This document shows, in pieces, positions 43,071-52,620 of a stretch of DNA of 64,000 nucleotides. Position 1 is the first letter of the stretch. Each line of letters begins with the position of its first letter. A program made the position numbers and the translations under genes. The notes under the pieces were generated by a model. That model worked only from the letters and a program-made list of their open reading frames with translations. It was not told where the DNA came from and did not search any database. Source of the DNA: an uncultured Clostridia bacterium (GTDB lineage: Bacteria > Bacillota > Clostridia > TANB77 > CAG-465); NCBI GenBank assembly GCA_944383015.1, contig CALWOC010000003.1:58670-122669 (forward strand), given 5' to 3'.

Positions 43071-44441
43071 TTAAATTAAAGCCATAAATTCCTTTTGTAT
43101 AGCCTCTTTATCTTCAGGAGTTACCCCTTCAAATCTAGCTGTTATATTAGGACCTGTATTAGATGCTCTAACAAGAGCCCAACCATTATCAAATTCAGCT
43201 CTTACACCATCTATATCATTTACAGTATATCCTTTTTCTTTACAATATTCTTTTACTTTTTCTATTACTTTAAACTTTTCATCATCTGTTGATTTAATAA
43301 TTATTTCAGGACTAGCATAATATTTTGTTACACCATCTAAAAGCTCTGATACAGTTTTGTTAGTTTTAGATAGTATCTCAACAAGTCTTAATCCAGCATA
43401 AAGTCCATCATCAATATTATCCCACTTATCTCTAAAAAATACGTGTCCTGATAGTTCTGAACCAAATGCAAAATCTCCTTCTCTCATTTTTGCTTTCATG
43501 TATGAATTCCCAGTTCTATAACAAACAGGAATACCTCCAAGTTTTATTATCTCATCAGCAAGAGATTTTGTACATTTTACATCAAATAGTGCATGTTTAT
43601 TTTTTACTTTACTCATTATATCTCTCCATATAATGATTGCATAAAAATCAATAAATACCATGTTTCCTTTTTCATCAATTATACCAACTCTATCTCCATC
43701 TCCATCAATTCCAACACCTAAGTCTGCGTGAGTTTCTAAAACTTTCTTTTTAAGATCAGCATTATTTGACTCAACACTTGGATCTGGATGATGATTTGGA
43801 AAGTCTGGATTAGATTCAATGTACAATGGTATAAGCTCTACATTTTCAAACATTTCATATACTTCTTTTGCTATTATAGAAGCAGTACCATTTGCTGTAT
43901 CAACTACAACTTTAATTTTTTTGTCTCCAAGTTTAATAGACTCCTTTATAGCATCAAGATATTCTTTTTTAATATCATATTTTTCTATTTTTCCTTCTCC
44001 AGATTTAAAGTTTCCATTTTCTGTATAAACTCTAAAATCCTGTATCATTTGACCACAAGCATTTCCAAAATCATCAAAAGCAATTTTAAAGCCATTATAT
44101 TCTTTTGGATTGTGTGAGGCAGTAATCATAACACCTGGATCAATTTTAAGCTTCTTTTGTGCATAATAATACATTGGTGTAGTACAAAGACCTAGATATA
44201 CAACATTAGTACCTGTAGCTGTTATTCCTTCAAGTAATGCCTTTGAAAGTGGCTCTGATGATACTCTATTATCGTGTCCTACTACACATTTTTCATATCC
44301 TTTCTCCCTAATATATGAACCAAAAGATAATCCAATAGTATATGCTATATCTTCATTTAAATCTTGACCATATATAGCTCTAATATCATATCCTCTAAAT
44401 ATATTTGGGTTTATATTTTTGTAAATATTATATTTGCTCAT
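43071..44441 (-). CDS. Phosphomannomutase/phosphoglucomutase
   Basis: 456 aa from the ATG at 44441, behind GGGGTG; an ATG six codons upstream lies before this SD. Family motifs are NIFRGYDIRAIYG, the phosphoserine loop TASHNPKEYNG (about residue 97), the metal loop GIDGDGDRVG, GSELSGH, and the phosphate-binding RASNTGPNITARFEG. It interconverts hexose-6- and hexose-1-phosphate and so supplies NDP-sugar precursors to the adjacent glycan locus. ManB-type and Pgm-type activities are not separable by sequence alone. Confidence 0.93.
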   Translation of the reverse strand: MSKYNIYKNINPNIFRGYDIRAIYGQDLNEDIAYTIGLSFGSYIREKGYEKCVVGHDNRVSSEPLSKALLEGITATGTNVVYLGLCTTPMYYYAQKKLKIDPGVMITASHNPKEYNGFKIAFDDFGNACGQMIQDFRVYTENGNFKSGEGKIEKYDIKKEYLDAIKESIKLGDKKIKVVVDTANGTASIIAKEVYEMFENVELIPLYIESNPDFPNHHPDPSVESNNADLKKKVLETHADLGVGIDGDGDRVGIIDEKGNMVFIDFYAIIIWRDIMSKVKNKHALFDVKCTKSLADEIIKLGGIPVCYRTGNSYMKAKMREGDFAFGSELSGHVFFRDKWDNIDDGLYAGLRLVEILSKTNKTVSELLDGVTKYYASPEIIIKSTDDEKFKVIEKVKEYCKEKGYTVNDIDGVRAEFDNGWALVRASNTGPNITARFEGVTPEDKEAIQKEFMALI

Positions 44442-44494
44442 TTTATCACCCCACAACATTATATCATAGTAATTACAATTTTAAAAGTATAATA

Positions 44495-44529
44495 ATTAAG
44501 ACAGACAAAAATATTTTGTCTGTCTTAAT
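44495..44529 (-). terminator. Terminator after the TIM-barrel gene
   Basis: A 16-bp perfect stem (ATTAAGACAGACAAAA and complement) with a 3-base loop, directly after the stop of the gene at 44534. Confidence 0.8.
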
Positions 44530-44533
44530 ATAG

Positions 44534-45334
44534 CTATAATAACTCATTTTTAAAAAATTTAAAAGATTTAACTATCTCAATTATTTTCTCTTCTGCACTT
44601 TTAGCATTTATATGTTCTAAAGAATATTCTAATACTATTGGTCCACTATATTTTATACTTTCAAGATCATTAAGCACTTCTTTTAATTTATCCAAATTTT
44701 GTGAATTTTTAGTTATAATATGATGATCTTCATTTTTTTCTACACTATGTATATGTACATTGTTTAATTTACTTATTTGAAGACTACTAAGCTTAGTACA
44801 TATTTTATTGTCATACAGGTCATGACCTATATCATAAGTAAAGTATAAATTTTCATTATCTTTTAATATGTTGTCTATTTTTGATATATTTATCCTTTTT
44901 ACGCCATTCCTATAATTTAGGTTTTCAAGTGATATATATAAATTTAATTTATATTTTTTTACATAGTTTAAAATATTATTTATATATAGATTAGTTTCAT
45001 TTATCATATCATCAAGAATCTCATCTTGGGAAAATTTACTATGAAACACTATATTAATCTTATATCTAAGTTCTTTTGAAAGCTCATTTATAAAATTTAA
45101 ATACTTAACCGTATCATTTTCACTTATTTCTTCAAGCGGAAAATGACATCTAAAAAGAAATCTATTTTTTTTACATAATAATGCACACTTTTTAAGTAAT
45201 GGCATATTTCTACTATTAATCTCAATTCCATCTATACATTTATCTCCATATAGATTTATTATATCAAAAACGGTTTCAATAGGTACATTACCTATTGCTT
45301 TTTCATATAGTGAAAAAATCAATTTATTATTCAT
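44534..45334 (-). CDS. Xylose-isomerase-like TIM barrel protein (sugar phosphate isomerase/endonuclease IV superfamily)
   Basis: 266 aa from the ATG at 45334, seven bases after GAGGTG; a longer frame from 45403 has no SD. AP_endonuc_2-type features are IDGIEINSRNMPLL, FRCHFPLEE, VFHSKF, ISLENLNYRNG, FTYDIGHD, NVHIHSVE and GPIVLEYSLEH. These supply the usual His, Glu and Asp metal ligands. It could be a sugar isomerase/epimerase or an endonuclease IV relative; the ENLN and DIGHD pattern fits the former slightly better. Monocistronic, between the mutase and the PBP2 terminator. Confidence 0.75.
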   Translation of the reverse strand: MNNKLIFSLYEKAIGNVPIETVFDIINLYGDKCIDGIEINSRNMPLLKKCALLCKKNRFLFRCHFPLEEISENDTVKYLNFINELSKELRYKINIVFHSKFSQDEILDDMINETNLYINNILNYVKKYKLNLYISLENLNYRNGVKRINISKIDNILKDNENLYFTYDIGHDLYDNKICTKLSSLQISKLNNVHIHSVEKNEDHHIITKNSQNLDKLKEVLNDLESIKYSGPIVLEYSLEHINAKSAEEKIIEIVKSFKFFKNELL

Positions 45335-45427
45335 AAATTCACCTCGCACTCTATTTAATATAAGTATAACACATAAAATAATTCTCATGTTTAATATAAT
45401 CATTTTTTAATATTTTTTAAATAAAAA

Positions 45428-45454
45428 AGAAACTAACTATAAAAGCTAGTTTCT
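45428..45454 (-). terminator. Terminator of the mre-mrdA operon
   Basis: AGAAACTA pairs with TAGTTTCT, then six T on the minus strand, overlapping the stop of mrdA. Confidence 0.8.
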
Positions 45455-47567
45455 AAAACTCTATTTTATTTTCAACTATATTTTGTGTCTTCTCTTTTTG
45501 AGCATCATTAGTATATATATCAAAATATTCATTTGTAATCTCTTTTACCATAGGTGCAAGATAATATCCCTCCGAACCATGTTCAACAATAGCCACTACT
45601 GCAATCTTAGGATTATCATATGGTGCAAATCCAACAAATATTGCATTGTTTGCTCCATCAGATACTTGAGCAGTTCCTGTTTTTCCAGCAACCTCAACTT
45701 TACTATCTGCAAATATATCTGCAGCGGTACCACCAGTTTCTGTTGTTACAGCATACATTCCTTCTTTTATTGCATTAATATATTCACTACTTATATTAAG
45801 TTCTTTTGATTTAAAATCTACTCCTGTAAATTGTTTAGCATATTCAGCAACATCAGAAAGCGATACAAAAGATATATCATTTCCAACACTTTTTATTAAT
45901 GATACTTTATTAAGTGTGCCACCATTTGCTATTGTAGAAATGTAGTTTGCAAGTTGAATTGGCGTAAACAGATTTGTTGATTGACCAATTGATGCAGATA
46001 ATGTATCTCCAAGTGACCATCCCTCTGCATTGTCTCCTGCAATATTTCCACTATATTCTCCAGAAATCTCAATTCCTGTTTTTTGACCAAGGCCAAAATT
46101 TTTAGCCCACTCTACAATTGTAGATATACCTATTCTTCTTCCTACTTCATAAAAATAGCAATTACAAGATCCTTTTATAGCTCCTGTTAAATTTATTGTG
46201 CCGTGTGTTGTATTATGTGCAGTATATATCCAGCATTTTGGATTATATGAGTAAGGATATATACCTGGGTCTGTATATTCTTCATCAATAGTAATTCCAC
46301 CAGATTCAAGTCCTGCAATACCCATAAGCATTTTATATGTAGAGCCAGGAGAATATGTACCAGATATTGCTCTATTAAACATAGGATTTTGTTCATCAGA
46401 TATTAAATCTTGCCACTGCTTTGTTGTAATTCCATCTGCAAAATTATTTATATTATATGTAGGGTAACTTGCCATAGCAAGTACCTCTCCTGTCTCAACA
46501 TCTAGTACTACACAGCTTCCTGCTTTTGCCTCTGGTATTGGCTCACTACTTAAAGTACCATTTTGAAGTCCTTCAAGAGTAGATTTTAAAGCATTTTCAA
46601 CAACTTGTTGTATTCTATAATCTATTGTCAAAGTTACATTATTACCAGATGTTGCTTCTTGAGTAATTAGTTCAGATGTAACATTTCCTAGTGAATCTGT
46701 AACAACCTTTTTTATTCCATCTGTGCCCTTTAAATATGGTTCCATTGACTCTTCTATTCCAGATTTACCAATAACACTATTAATTGTATATCCTTTATCT
46801 TTTAAAGAATTATACTCTGTATTATTTATACTACTTACGTATCCTAAAATATGACACGCAAAATCATCTGAAATATAATATCTTTTTGGAACTGCTACAA
46901 TATTGATACCATATAATTTGCTTTTTAACTCCTCGATTTGTGCAACAGAATTTTTAGAAATATTTTTAGCAATAACAGCACTATTAAATAATGAATATCC
47001 ATTATAATTTGCTTCATACTTTACCTTAATTACTTTAATTTTATCTTCAAAACTATAATCTTCAACAGCATATAGCTCACTATAATAATTAATAACATCA
47101 TTTAGTGCTGCATCACTAGGTAAATCAATACTTTCTAAAAAAGCTATTCTTTGTTCATCATCTTCTAAATATTCATCTGAAAAATTATCCTCTGCTTCAT
47201 TAATTGGAAAAGTTGAATATACCTTATCTCCATTTGATTCTAAGAGATCAACTAATGTTTTTATAGCCTCATTTGTTAAATCTGTACCCACTTTAGTCCT
47301 ATATATTTCAACATTATATGTAAGTTCATTTGTAGCAAGTAATACGCCATTTCTATCATAAATTTCTCCACGTGAAGCAGAAATTGTTTCAGTTCTTACT
47401 ATTTTATTTTCTGCCTGCTCTCTATAAGTCGCACCATTTATTATTTGTATATTAAATAATTGAATAATAAATAAAATTGCAATAAATACTAAAAAAATAG
47501 AAAGCACAAGTTCTCTATTTTCTAGTATGTCTGTAATTTTTTTAAATTTTGACTTTAGAAATTCCAA
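45453..47567 (-). CDS. mrdA: Penicillin-binding protein 2 (class B transpeptidase)
   Basis: 704 aa from the TTG at 47567, eight bases after AGGAGG; a GTG three codons earlier lies inside the SD. One membrane helix (about residues 22-42), a dimerisation domain starting ASRGEIYDRNGVLLATN, then the transpeptidase with SPGSTYKML (SxxK), SCNCY (SxN) and GKTGTAQ (KTG). It crosslinks side-wall peptidoglycan with RodA (56157-57278). It follows mreB, mreC and mreD in the canonical order, which supports PBP2 rather than SpoVD/FtsI; no PASTA domains are present. Confidence 0.93.
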   Translation of the reverse strand: MEFLKSKFKKITDILENRELVLSIFLVFIAILFIIQLFNIQIINGATYREQAENKIVRTETISASRGEIYDRNGVLLATNELTYNVEIYRTKVGTDLTNEAIKTLVDLLESNGDKVYSTFPINEAEDNFSDEYLEDDEQRIAFLESIDLPSDAALNDVINYYSELYAVEDYSFEDKIKVIKVKYEANYNGYSLFNSAVIAKNISKNSVAQIEELKSKLYGINIVAVPKRYYISDDFACHILGYVSSINNTEYNSLKDKGYTINSVIGKSGIEESMEPYLKGTDGIKKVVTDSLGNVTSELITQEATSGNNVTLTIDYRIQQVVENALKSTLEGLQNGTLSSEPIPEAKAGSCVVLDVETGEVLAMASYPTYNINNFADGITTKQWQDLISDEQNPMFNRAISGTYSPGSTYKMLMGIAGLESGGITIDEEYTDPGIYPYSYNPKCWIYTAHNTTHGTINLTGAIKGSCNCYFYEVGRRIGISTIVEWAKNFGLGQKTGIEISGEYSGNIAGDNAEGWSLGDTLSASIGQSTNLFTPIQLANYISTIANGGTLNKVSLIKSVGNDISFVSLSDVAEYAKQFTGVDFKSKELNISSEYINAIKEGMYAVTTETGGTAADIFADSKVEVAGKTGTAQVSDGANNAIFVGFAPYDNPKIAVVAIVEHGSEGYYLAPMVKEITNEYFDIYTNDAQKEKTQNIVENKIEF

Positions 47568-47585
47568 AACTTGCACCTCCTATAA

Positions 47586-48101
47586 TTACCAATATATTTT
47601 ATTTTTCTTTTTTTCAATATGCTCAATTATTTTACCAAATACAAAGCAAATTACAAAAACTAGTATAACATTTAATAATATACTTAATATTACTTGTTTT
47701 AACAAGAAGAAAAAACTTATATAGCTAGATATTATTATCATACTTTGAAAATATTGTATAGTCTCAAACAAAGCTACACTTAAAGCTGTAAGAATAATTA
47801 TTGATAGATAATTTTCCTTCATATAATCTTCACTTATAAATCCTAAAAGCATTCCTATTGCTGTATATGATATAGTAAACATACCAGAGCTTCCAAACAT
47901 TAAATCTACAATAAATCCTAACAAAAAAGAATATATTGTACACGAGTAAATATTAGTATATAAACTTACAACTATTATAGAAATAAGTAGCATATTCGGT
48001 TTAATACCAAATAAACTCATATTATTAAATACAAAAAGCTGAATAGACAGTGAAATAATAAATAATAAAATTGTAACAATTATTTTTAATACTCTTTGCA
48101 T
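47586..48101 (-). CDS. mreD: Rod-shape-determining protein MreD
   Basis: 171 aa, about five helices, low overall conservation but typical LFVFNNMSLFGIKPNMLLISII near the start and FGSSGMFTISYTAIGMLLG in the middle. It is an integral membrane part of the elongasome, placed between mreC and mrdA with gaps of 9 and 18 bases. GAGGAG precedes the ATG. Confidence 0.9.
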   Translation of the reverse strand: MQRVLKIIVTILLFIISLSIQLFVFNNMSLFGIKPNMLLISIIVVSLYTNIYSCTIYSFLLGFIVDLMFGSSGMFTISYTAIGMLLGFISEDYMKENYLSIIILTALSVALFETIQYFQSMIIISSYISFFFLLKQVILSILLNVILVFVICFVFGKIIEHIEKKKNKIYW

Positions 48102-48110
48102 ATTACTCCT

Positions 48111-48944
48111 CTAATTAATAATTACAGCAACCTCAGAAATCTTACTAATATTTACACAAGGTTCAACTAATGCATATCTATTTACATCATTTTTATTATT
48201 TACAATTTCAACTATTCTTCCAACTGGAATTGAACTTGGATATTTTAAGCCAATTCCAGACGTATAAAGCATATCTGATACAGCAATTTCAGTATCTAAA
48301 GGTATATATGTAAGTTTTAATCTATTTTGCTCTTTAAGCTCTAAATCTCCATTTACAACAGCAGGCTCGTTAATTGTACTAATATTTACACTTACTGAAG
48401 ACGATGCATCTAAAAGTGTAGTAACAACTGCAGTATTTTCCGTAACGTTAGATATATACCCAACAAGTCCATCTTCATGAACGACTGTCTGATCAATAGC
48501 AATTCCATCATTAGTTCCAACATTTATTGTAAAAGTCTGCGTCCAATTATCATGTTCTCTATATATAATATTTGCCATAACAGTCTCATAATGCTGATAT
48601 TCTCTTTTTATATTTAACATTTCCTTTAATGTTGTGTTTTCATCTAATATTTTTTGAGATTCTAAGACTTGTATTTTTAGCTCTTCGTTTTCTTTTTTTA
48701 ACTCTTCATTTTGAGCTTGTAGCTCTTCAATATCTGAATTTGAATTAAATATATTATCTATTCCGCTATAAATAAAATTAATAGGTTTAGAAATAAATGA
48801 AGCTACTTTAGATACAACTTCATTATTACTATTTCTAAAGAAAAAAGCAACAAACATTATAGCAAATATTAAAAATATCACAATAAATACTATCTTTTTC
48901 TTTCTTTTTTGACTATTATTTGAAAAATCTATACCATAATCCAT
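48111..48944 (-). CDS. mreC: Rod-shape-determining protein MreC
   Basis: 277 aa. A basic N-terminus and one helix (about residues 17-34) are followed by a coiled coil rich in E and K (SNSDIEELQAQNEELKKENE). The periplasmic-type beta domain contains VGTNDGIAIDQTVVHEDGLVGYISNV and LLDASSSVSV. MreC bridges MreB-MreD to PBP2. There are 89 bases between mreB and mreC without a convincing hairpin. Confidence 0.94.
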   Translation of the reverse strand: MDYGIDFSNNSQKRKKKIVFIVIFLIFAIMFVAFFFRNSNNEVVSKVASFISKPINFIYSGIDNIFNSNSDIEELQAQNEELKKENEELKIQVLESQKILDENTTLKEMLNIKREYQHYETVMANIIYREHDNWTQTFTINVGTNDGIAIDQTVVHEDGLVGYISNVTENTAVVTTLLDASSSVSVNISTINEPAVVNGDLELKEQNRLKLTYIPLDTEIAVSDMLYTSGIGLKYPSSIPVGRIVEIVNNKNDVNRYALVEPCVNISKISEVAVIIN

Positions 48945-49033
48945 TTAATCTATCCTTTTTATAATGTTATTTTAATAATATTATTATCATTTTAGTTAAA
49001 TAATAAACTATTTACTACAAAATGTTATATATA

Positions 49034-50050
49034 TTACACTATTCTTCCTTTTGTAGATTTTTTTAGAACTTCTATATTTTCAAGTGCACTTGCAACTCCT
49101 CTTGCCACACATTCTGTAGGAGATTCAGCAATAAAAACTGGTATGCCTGTCTGCTCATTTATATATCTATCAATATTTTTAAGTAGTGCTCCTCCACCAC
49201 ATAAAACTATGCCTTTGCTCATTACATCTGATGATAACTCAGGAGGTGTTTTTTCTAATGTAGTCTTTATAGCTTTTAATATTATTTCTAATGAATCTTT
49301 CATTGCCTCGTTTATATCAACAGTTGTAACTGTAACTGTTTCAGGAAGTCCATTAGACAAATTTCTACCTTTTACACTAATTCTTTCTTCTGTCATTGCA
49401 GAACTTGCACTTCCAATTTGTTTTTTTATTTCTTCTGCTTCAGTTTCACCAATTAATACATTAAATCTTGTTCTAATATACTCTACGATATCTTTATCTA
49501 ATTTATCTCCAGCGACTTTTACTGAGTTTTCTGTAACAATACCACCAAGGGACATTACAGCCATCTCAGAAGTTCCTCCACCTATATCTACTATCATACT
49601 TCCTTCTGGTCTTTCGATTTGAAGTCCAGCACCAATTGCAGCTGCCATAACTTCTTCCATAAGATAAACTGCTTTTGCACCAGCTTTATATCCTACTCCC
49701 TCTACAGCTCTTTCTTCTACATCAGTAATTGAAGAAGGTATTGTAATTACAACTTTTGGCTTATAAAATAGACTCTTTGGAACAACCCTATATACTAAAT
49801 TTTGTATTAACATTCTAGTAGCTTCAAAATCTGCTATTATACCATCTTTTAATGGTCTAACAGCAACAATACTATCAGGTGTTCTTCCTAACATTTCTTT
49901 TGCCTGATTTCCAACAGCAAGTATTTCTCCTGTTATTTTATTTATTGCTACTACTGTAGGCTCAGATAATACCAAACCTCTTCCTCTTAAACTTATTCTT
50001 GTATAAGATGTACCTAAATCTATACCTATTTCCCTTGACATTGATTTCAT
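49034..50050 (-). CDS. mreB: MreB/Mbl family actin-like shape protein
   Basis: 338 aa. Actin-fold nucleotide motifs: REIGIDLGTSYTRI (phosphate 1), VDIGGGTSEMAVMSLGG (phosphate 2), GIVLCGGGALLKNI (adenosine). PTVVAIN and VRPLKDGIIADFEATR are also diagnostic. It forms membrane filaments that steer side-wall synthesis. AGGAG lies seven bases before the ATG at 50050. An N-terminal amphipathic helix is not evident. MreB and Mbl are not reliably separable here; position before mreC favours MreB. Confidence 0.94.
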   Translation of the reverse strand: MKSMSREIGIDLGTSYTRISLRGRGLVLSEPTVVAINKITGEILAVGNQAKEMLGRTPDSIVAVRPLKDGIIADFEATRMLIQNLVYRVVPKSLFYKPKVVITIPSSITDVEERAVEGVGYKAGAKAVYLMEEVMAAAIGAGLQIERPEGSMIVDIGGGTSEMAVMSLGGIVTENSVKVAGDKLDKDIVEYIRTRFNVLIGETEAEEIKKQIGSASSAMTEERISVKGRNLSNGLPETVTVTTVDINEAMKDSLEIILKAIKTTLEKTPPELSSDVMSKGIVLCGGGALLKNIDRYINEQTGIPVFIAESPTECVARGVASALENIEVLKKSTKGRIV

Positions 50051-50069
50051 ATTATTTCTCCTTCTTATG

Positions 50070-50327
50070 CTATATTTTTAACCAACTTGTAATCCATTTA
50101 GATAATAGTGCAAATATCACTAATCCAATAACTCCACCTATATTTATTCTACACCAAAATCCTAAAGTTAATTCAATTACTCCTAAATCTAGAAGTAATG
50201 GATCTTCAAGTCCAATATTTCCTCCAATTGATAGCCAATTTAAAGATGTTCCTGCCATTTGCTCTCCAACTATAACACCAACTATCATACCTAAAGCACA
50301 TAATATTATAATTATTGCCTTTCTCAT
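50070..50327 (-). CDS. DUF4321 family small membrane protein
   Basis: 85 aa. It contains a signal-anchor-like helix (IIIILCALGMIVGVIVG), a middle segment with LEDPLLLDLGVIELTLGFWCRINIGG, and a second helix (VIGLVIFALLSKWI). This fits the DUF4321 pattern that often neighbours mreB or the septum genes in Clostridia. Function unknown. It is cotranscribed with mreB (gap of 19 bases). Confidence 0.8.
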   Translation of the reverse strand: MRKAIIIILCALGMIVGVIVGEQMAGTSLNWLSIGGNIGLEDPLLLDLGVIELTLGFWCRINIGGVIGLVIFALLSKWITSWLKI

Positions 50328-50398
50328 ATATCTATCCCCTCCAAATTTAACCTATATCAGATTATATATCTTTTTTATATTTTTTTCAAGATAATATA

Positions 50399-51688
50399 TT
50401 ATTTTATTGCCATAACAGCATCGTCATCTATTTTTTGCAATTTCACATTTATTTGATTTCCAATAATATCATCTGAAGATTTTACTTTTACCATAACGTA
50501 ATTTGGTGTATATCCATATAGATATTCTCCATTCTTTGATTCAATCAAAATACTCTCATTTTTTCCTAGCATGTTTTTTATATATTCTTCTTTTAAACTT
50601 TTGGCTAAACTAATTAACTCTTCACTTCTTTTTTGTGATACATTTCCATCTACTTGATTATCCATTGTAGCGGCCAATGTCCATTTTCTCTTAGAATATT
50701 TAAAAGCGTGAACCTCATAAAAAGAAATTCTTTTAACTCCATCTATTGTATTTTTAAATTCAGCATCTGTCTCACCAGGGAATCCAACTATAATATCACA
50801 AGTAAATGCAGGGTTATTAAAATATTTTCTTATTTCATCTACTATATGAAAAACATCTTCTCTAGTATATTTTCTATTCATTCTTTTTAAAACATTATTA
50901 TCTAAACTTTGTACAGATAAATGAAAATGAGGACAAAGCTTGTCTATCTTAGACAGTCTATATATATTTTCATCAGTTAAAATTCTTGGTTCAATAGAAC
51001 CTAATCTAATTCTTTTTAGTCCTTCAATATTAGATACTTTTTCAATCACATCAATTAAGTTTAGCTCTTTATCTTCAAAATCTTTTCCATATGAAGCAAT
51101 TTCAATTCCTACTAAAACTATTTCTCCAACTCCACTTTTTACAAGCTTATTTATCTCTGATATAATATCATCAAGTTTTCTACTTCTTACCCTTCCTCTT
51201 ACATATGGAATAATACAATAAGAGCAAAAATTATTACAGCCATCTTCTATTTTAACGCTCTCTCTTATCTGTCTTCCTTTATCTAAACTTTTAGTCTGAG
51301 TATATTTTTTTATTTTATTTATGTTTGATACCTTATATACCAAATCTTTCTTATTTAATGAAATATAGTCCTCAACAATTTTTACTATATCATTTTTTTC
51401 TTTATTTCCAATAATTATATCTACATTTTGAAGCTTTTTAGTTTTATCTATTTCTTGAGCATAGCATCCAGCAAGTACAACTATAGTACCCATTTTTTTA
51501 GCTCTACTTAAATACTGTCTTGTTTTTCTAGTAGATAAATTTGTAACACTACATGAATTTATTACATAAATATCTGCTTTTTCTTTAAAATCACAAATTT
51601 CATATCCACAATCTAAAAAACTCTTCATCATTAAATCTGTCTCATATTGATTTACTTTACATCCTAGTGTAAAAAAAGCAACTTTCAT
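50399..51688 (-). CDS. mtaB: tRNA t6A37 methylthiotransferase MtaB
   Basis: 429 aa. An N-terminal UPF0004 domain (VAFFTLGCKVNQYETDLM, CSVT, AGCYAQ) supplies the first iron-sulfur cluster cysteines. The radical SAM centre is VKIEDGCNNFCSYCIIPYVRGR (CxxxCxxC, about residues 147-168). A TRAM-like C-terminus follows (NESILIESKNGEYLYGYT). The GCKVNQYE start and the CSYCIIPYVRG block identify the MtaB branch, which adds methylthio to N6-threonylcarbamoyladenosine 37, rather than MiaB. AAGGAG precedes the ATG. Confidence 0.9.
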   Translation of the reverse strand: MKVAFFTLGCKVNQYETDLMMKSFLDCGYEICDFKEKADIYVINSCSVTNLSTRKTRQYLSRAKKMGTIVVLAGCYAQEIDKTKKLQNVDIIIGNKEKNDIVKIVEDYISLNKKDLVYKVSNINKIKKYTQTKSLDKGRQIRESVKIEDGCNNFCSYCIIPYVRGRVRSRKLDDIISEINKLVKSGVGEIVLVGIEIASYGKDFEDKELNLIDVIEKVSNIEGLKRIRLGSIEPRILTDENIYRLSKIDKLCPHFHLSVQSLDNNVLKRMNRKYTREDVFHIVDEIRKYFNNPAFTCDIIVGFPGETDAEFKNTIDGVKRISFYEVHAFKYSKRKWTLAATMDNQVDGNVSQKRSEELISLAKSLKEEYIKNMLGKNESILIESKNGEYLYGYTPNYVMVKVKSSDDIIGNQINVKLQKIDDDAVMAIK

Positions 51689-51718
51689 TATATTCTCCTT
51701 TTCTATAAATTACATTTT

Positions 51719-52525
51719 TTATGAATATTTATATATACACAATACTATATTACTGTTTCTAGTTTTTCTTATTTCATTTCCAATCTTTATTTTTCCACAT
51801 CTTTTAAAAGACACTATGTCGTTTTCATTTACCATTGTATTTGGATAAAATATATTCTTATCATTTATATATAAATCTCCATTTAATATTTTATCTTTAG
51901 TTTCACTTCTACTTAAATTATATACCTCACTAAGTATAGCATCTATCCTATAAGATGGTACTATATATTCCTTTTTAACTAAATTTAAAGCAAGTCCATC
52001 TACCTCTTTTGAAAAAATATTTACTTGCGCTGTAATTACACTATATTTTCCTACAGAAGTTAAATTTAATAAAAAATAATCTTTAATACAGTTTAAGCAA
52101 AAAAAATACGCCACATCATCTTTTAAGATTATATCTCCAATATATTCTCTTTTAACTCCTAAAGAATATATTGCTCCCATATAATCTTTATGTAGTAATT
52201 TTCCTTTTGACTTAGAGATTATTTTTATACAGCATATATTATTTTCAAAAAATTCATTTATATTTTCTTGTAAATAGTCTGGTATAAAAGCTATATTTAC
52301 CTTTTCACAATCTTTATTACCATAAAAAGTATAATACCTAATATTAAAATGATTTAAAATACTTTTAACCGTATTAAATTCATTTATATTTAAAAAACTT
52401 GAACAATATGGATTTTCTGTTTTATCAAATCTAATTGCCTTATCTAATATATTAGATACTAACATTTTTACCTCTTTATCTTTTATATTATCCAGCACTC
52501 TTTGCTTCTCTATTCTTGTTATCAT
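51719..52525 (-). CDS. YlmH-like RNA-binding protein with S4 domain
   Basis: 268 aa. The middle holds the YlmH signature (KLLHKDYMGAIYSLGVKREYIGDII). The C-terminal S4 fold follows (YRIDAILSEVYNLSRSETKDKILNGDLYINDKN). YlmH binds ribosomal RNA and acts in ribosome rescue in Bacillus; it usually lies in the division or sepF region, whereas here it begins the mtaB-mre operon. Low-complexity N-terminus, no extra domain. Promoter at 52550-52578. Confidence 0.85.
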   Translation of the reverse strand: MITRIEKQRVLDNIKDKEVKMLVSNILDKAIRFDKTENPYCSSFLNINEFNTVKSILNHFNIRYYTFYGNKDCEKVNIAFIPDYLQENINEFFENNICCIKIISKSKGKLLHKDYMGAIYSLGVKREYIGDIILKDDVAYFFCLNCIKDYFLLNLTSVGKYSVITAQVNIFSKEVDGLALNLVKKEYIVPSYRIDAILSEVYNLSRSETKDKILNGDLYINDKNIFYPNTMVNENDIVSFKRCGKIKIGNEIRKTRNSNIVLCIYKYS

Positions 52526-52549
52526 TTTCTCTACCTAATTTCTTTATAC

Positions 52550-52578
52550 ATTATACCAAAAAATGCACTAAAAAACAA
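52550..52578 (-). promoter_or_regulatory. Promoter of the ylmH-mtaB-mre operon
   Basis: Minus strand TTGTTT (52573-52578), 17-base spacer, TATAAT (52550-52555). Confidence 0.6.
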
Positions 52579-52587
52579 GAAAAAAAG

Positions 52588-52611
52588 ACATGTGAAAAAA
52601 TCTTCACATGT
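52588..52611 (-). terminator. Terminator after the orphan 215-aa gene
   Basis: ACATGTGAA pairs with TTCACATGT, 6-base loop, seven T on the minus strand. Confidence 0.8.
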
Positions 52612-52620
52612 TCTTTAGAT

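Noticed and set aside
46193..46396. 67-residue frame inside mrdA
   Set aside because: Out-of-frame shadow of the transpeptidase domain.
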